From: Rickettsiales bacterium
Lineage (GTDB): Bacteria > Pseudomonadota > Alphaproteobacteria > Rickettsiales > UBA1997
Assembly: GCA_947496905.1 (NCBI GenBank)
Contig: CANMEW010000032.1
Location: forward strand, 1-12,952
DNA length: 12,952 nt
Direction of reading: 5' to 3'
The notes below the pieces were generated by a model. The model was not told the DNA's origin and searched no databases. It saw nothing but the letters and a program-made list of their open reading frames with translations. The translations under genes were made by a program, and so were the position numbers. Positions 12,758 through 12,952 of this stretch are shown here, piece by piece; positions within the stretch are counted from its first letter, which is position 1; each line of letters opens with the position of its first letter.

Positions 12758-12952
12758 ATACCGAATCTGATTGAAGATACCGAGCTGTTTTTATCCGAGT
12801 TAAATCAGATTCGGTATGGGGTTCCCCACGATGTGGGGCGCCGCCCGTGCGGCGTAAAAATAAAAATATACCAGAGCTCCTTAAAACTTGAACTTCTCAG
12901 CTCTGGTATTGGGGTTCCCCACAATGTGGGGCGCCGCCCGTGCGGCGTAAAA
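12758..12952 (+). repeat. Composite hairpin repeat array, about 93-bp period, cut by the window end
   Basis: A 42-base block beginning GGGGTTCCCCAC and ending GCGGCGTAAAA occurs at 12818-12859 and 12911-12952 with one mismatch. Each block contains CCCCAC/GTGGGG and CGCCGC/GCGGCG hairpins (12824-12838 and 12839-12854 in the first). Between and before the blocks are long hairpins that share only their ends. ATACCGAATCTGATT (12758-12772) pairs perfectly with 12803-12817, and ATACCAGAGCT (12868-12878) pairs perfectly with 12899-12909. The inner arm sequences differ between units but remain paired. A related copy lies at 4340-4407 on the other strand. Nothing here looks coding. Confidence 0.8.

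Noticed and set aside
12758..12952. CRISPR array
   Set aside because: Only two units are visible, the constant part is a compound GC hairpin of 42 bases and the variable part is itself a perfect hairpin, unlike CRISPR spacers. No cas genes are present.

Overview
The window is A+T-rich bacterial chromosome with closely packed genes. It encodes a complete-looking ISC-type iron-sulfur assembly operon plus lipoylation, fatty-acid, peptidoglycan, glycosyl-transfer, aminotransfer and tRNA-methylation genes. The protein families, a second cysteine desulfurase between iscR and iscS, the fabF-mltG pair and the abundant short palindromic repeats suggest an alphaproteobacterium, probably Rickettsiales or a related host-associated lineage. 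That placement is inference from gene order and composition; no rRNA or other marker is present.

Layout. Positions 1-571 hold no gene. They contain a truncated dispersed repeat (1-76), a small GC-rich hairpin (140-158), a 32-bp perfect palindrome with a T tract (316-351), a second copy of the 3' end of lipB (442-495) and a long A+T hairpin (474-531). Positions 572-4340 are a minus-strand block transcribed as glycosyltransferase, fabF, mltG, lipB. The last three abut or nearly abut. Positions 4434-6298 are plus-strand: an AlaC-type aminotransferase and trmD, joined by a GTGA overlap. Positions 6299-6713 are a 415-bp gene-free island between convergent genes, made largely of nested inverted and tandem repeats. 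Positions 6714-12666 are the minus-strand isc operon, in transcription order iscR, nifS-like desulfurase, iscS, iscU, iscA, hscB, hscA. Every junction overlaps or is tight except iscS-iscU, where 175 bp of nested palindromes intervene. Upstream of iscR lies a good match to an IscR type 1 operator. Positions 12758-12952 are a repeat array that runs off the end of the window.

How the genes work together. IscR probably senses Fe-S status and represses the operon at 12695-12719. IscS supplies sulfur to the IscU scaffold, HscB and HscA release the cluster from IscU, and IscA acts as a carrier. The extra desulfurase may supply sulfur elsewhere. No ferredoxin gene follows hscA. FabF and LipB sit at the elongation and lipoyl-transfer ends of fatty-acid metabolism, and lipoate biosynthesis itself needs Fe-S clusters (LipA, not in this window).

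No defence system, prophage, CRISPR array or transposase is visible. The least ordinary material is the repeats. One family has a constant GC-rich hairpin block alternating with long hairpins whose two arms change together (12758-12952), and a derived copy of it forms the apparent 5' end of the glycosyltransferase gene (about 4340-4407). A second family links the left edge of the window with the island at 6299-6713.
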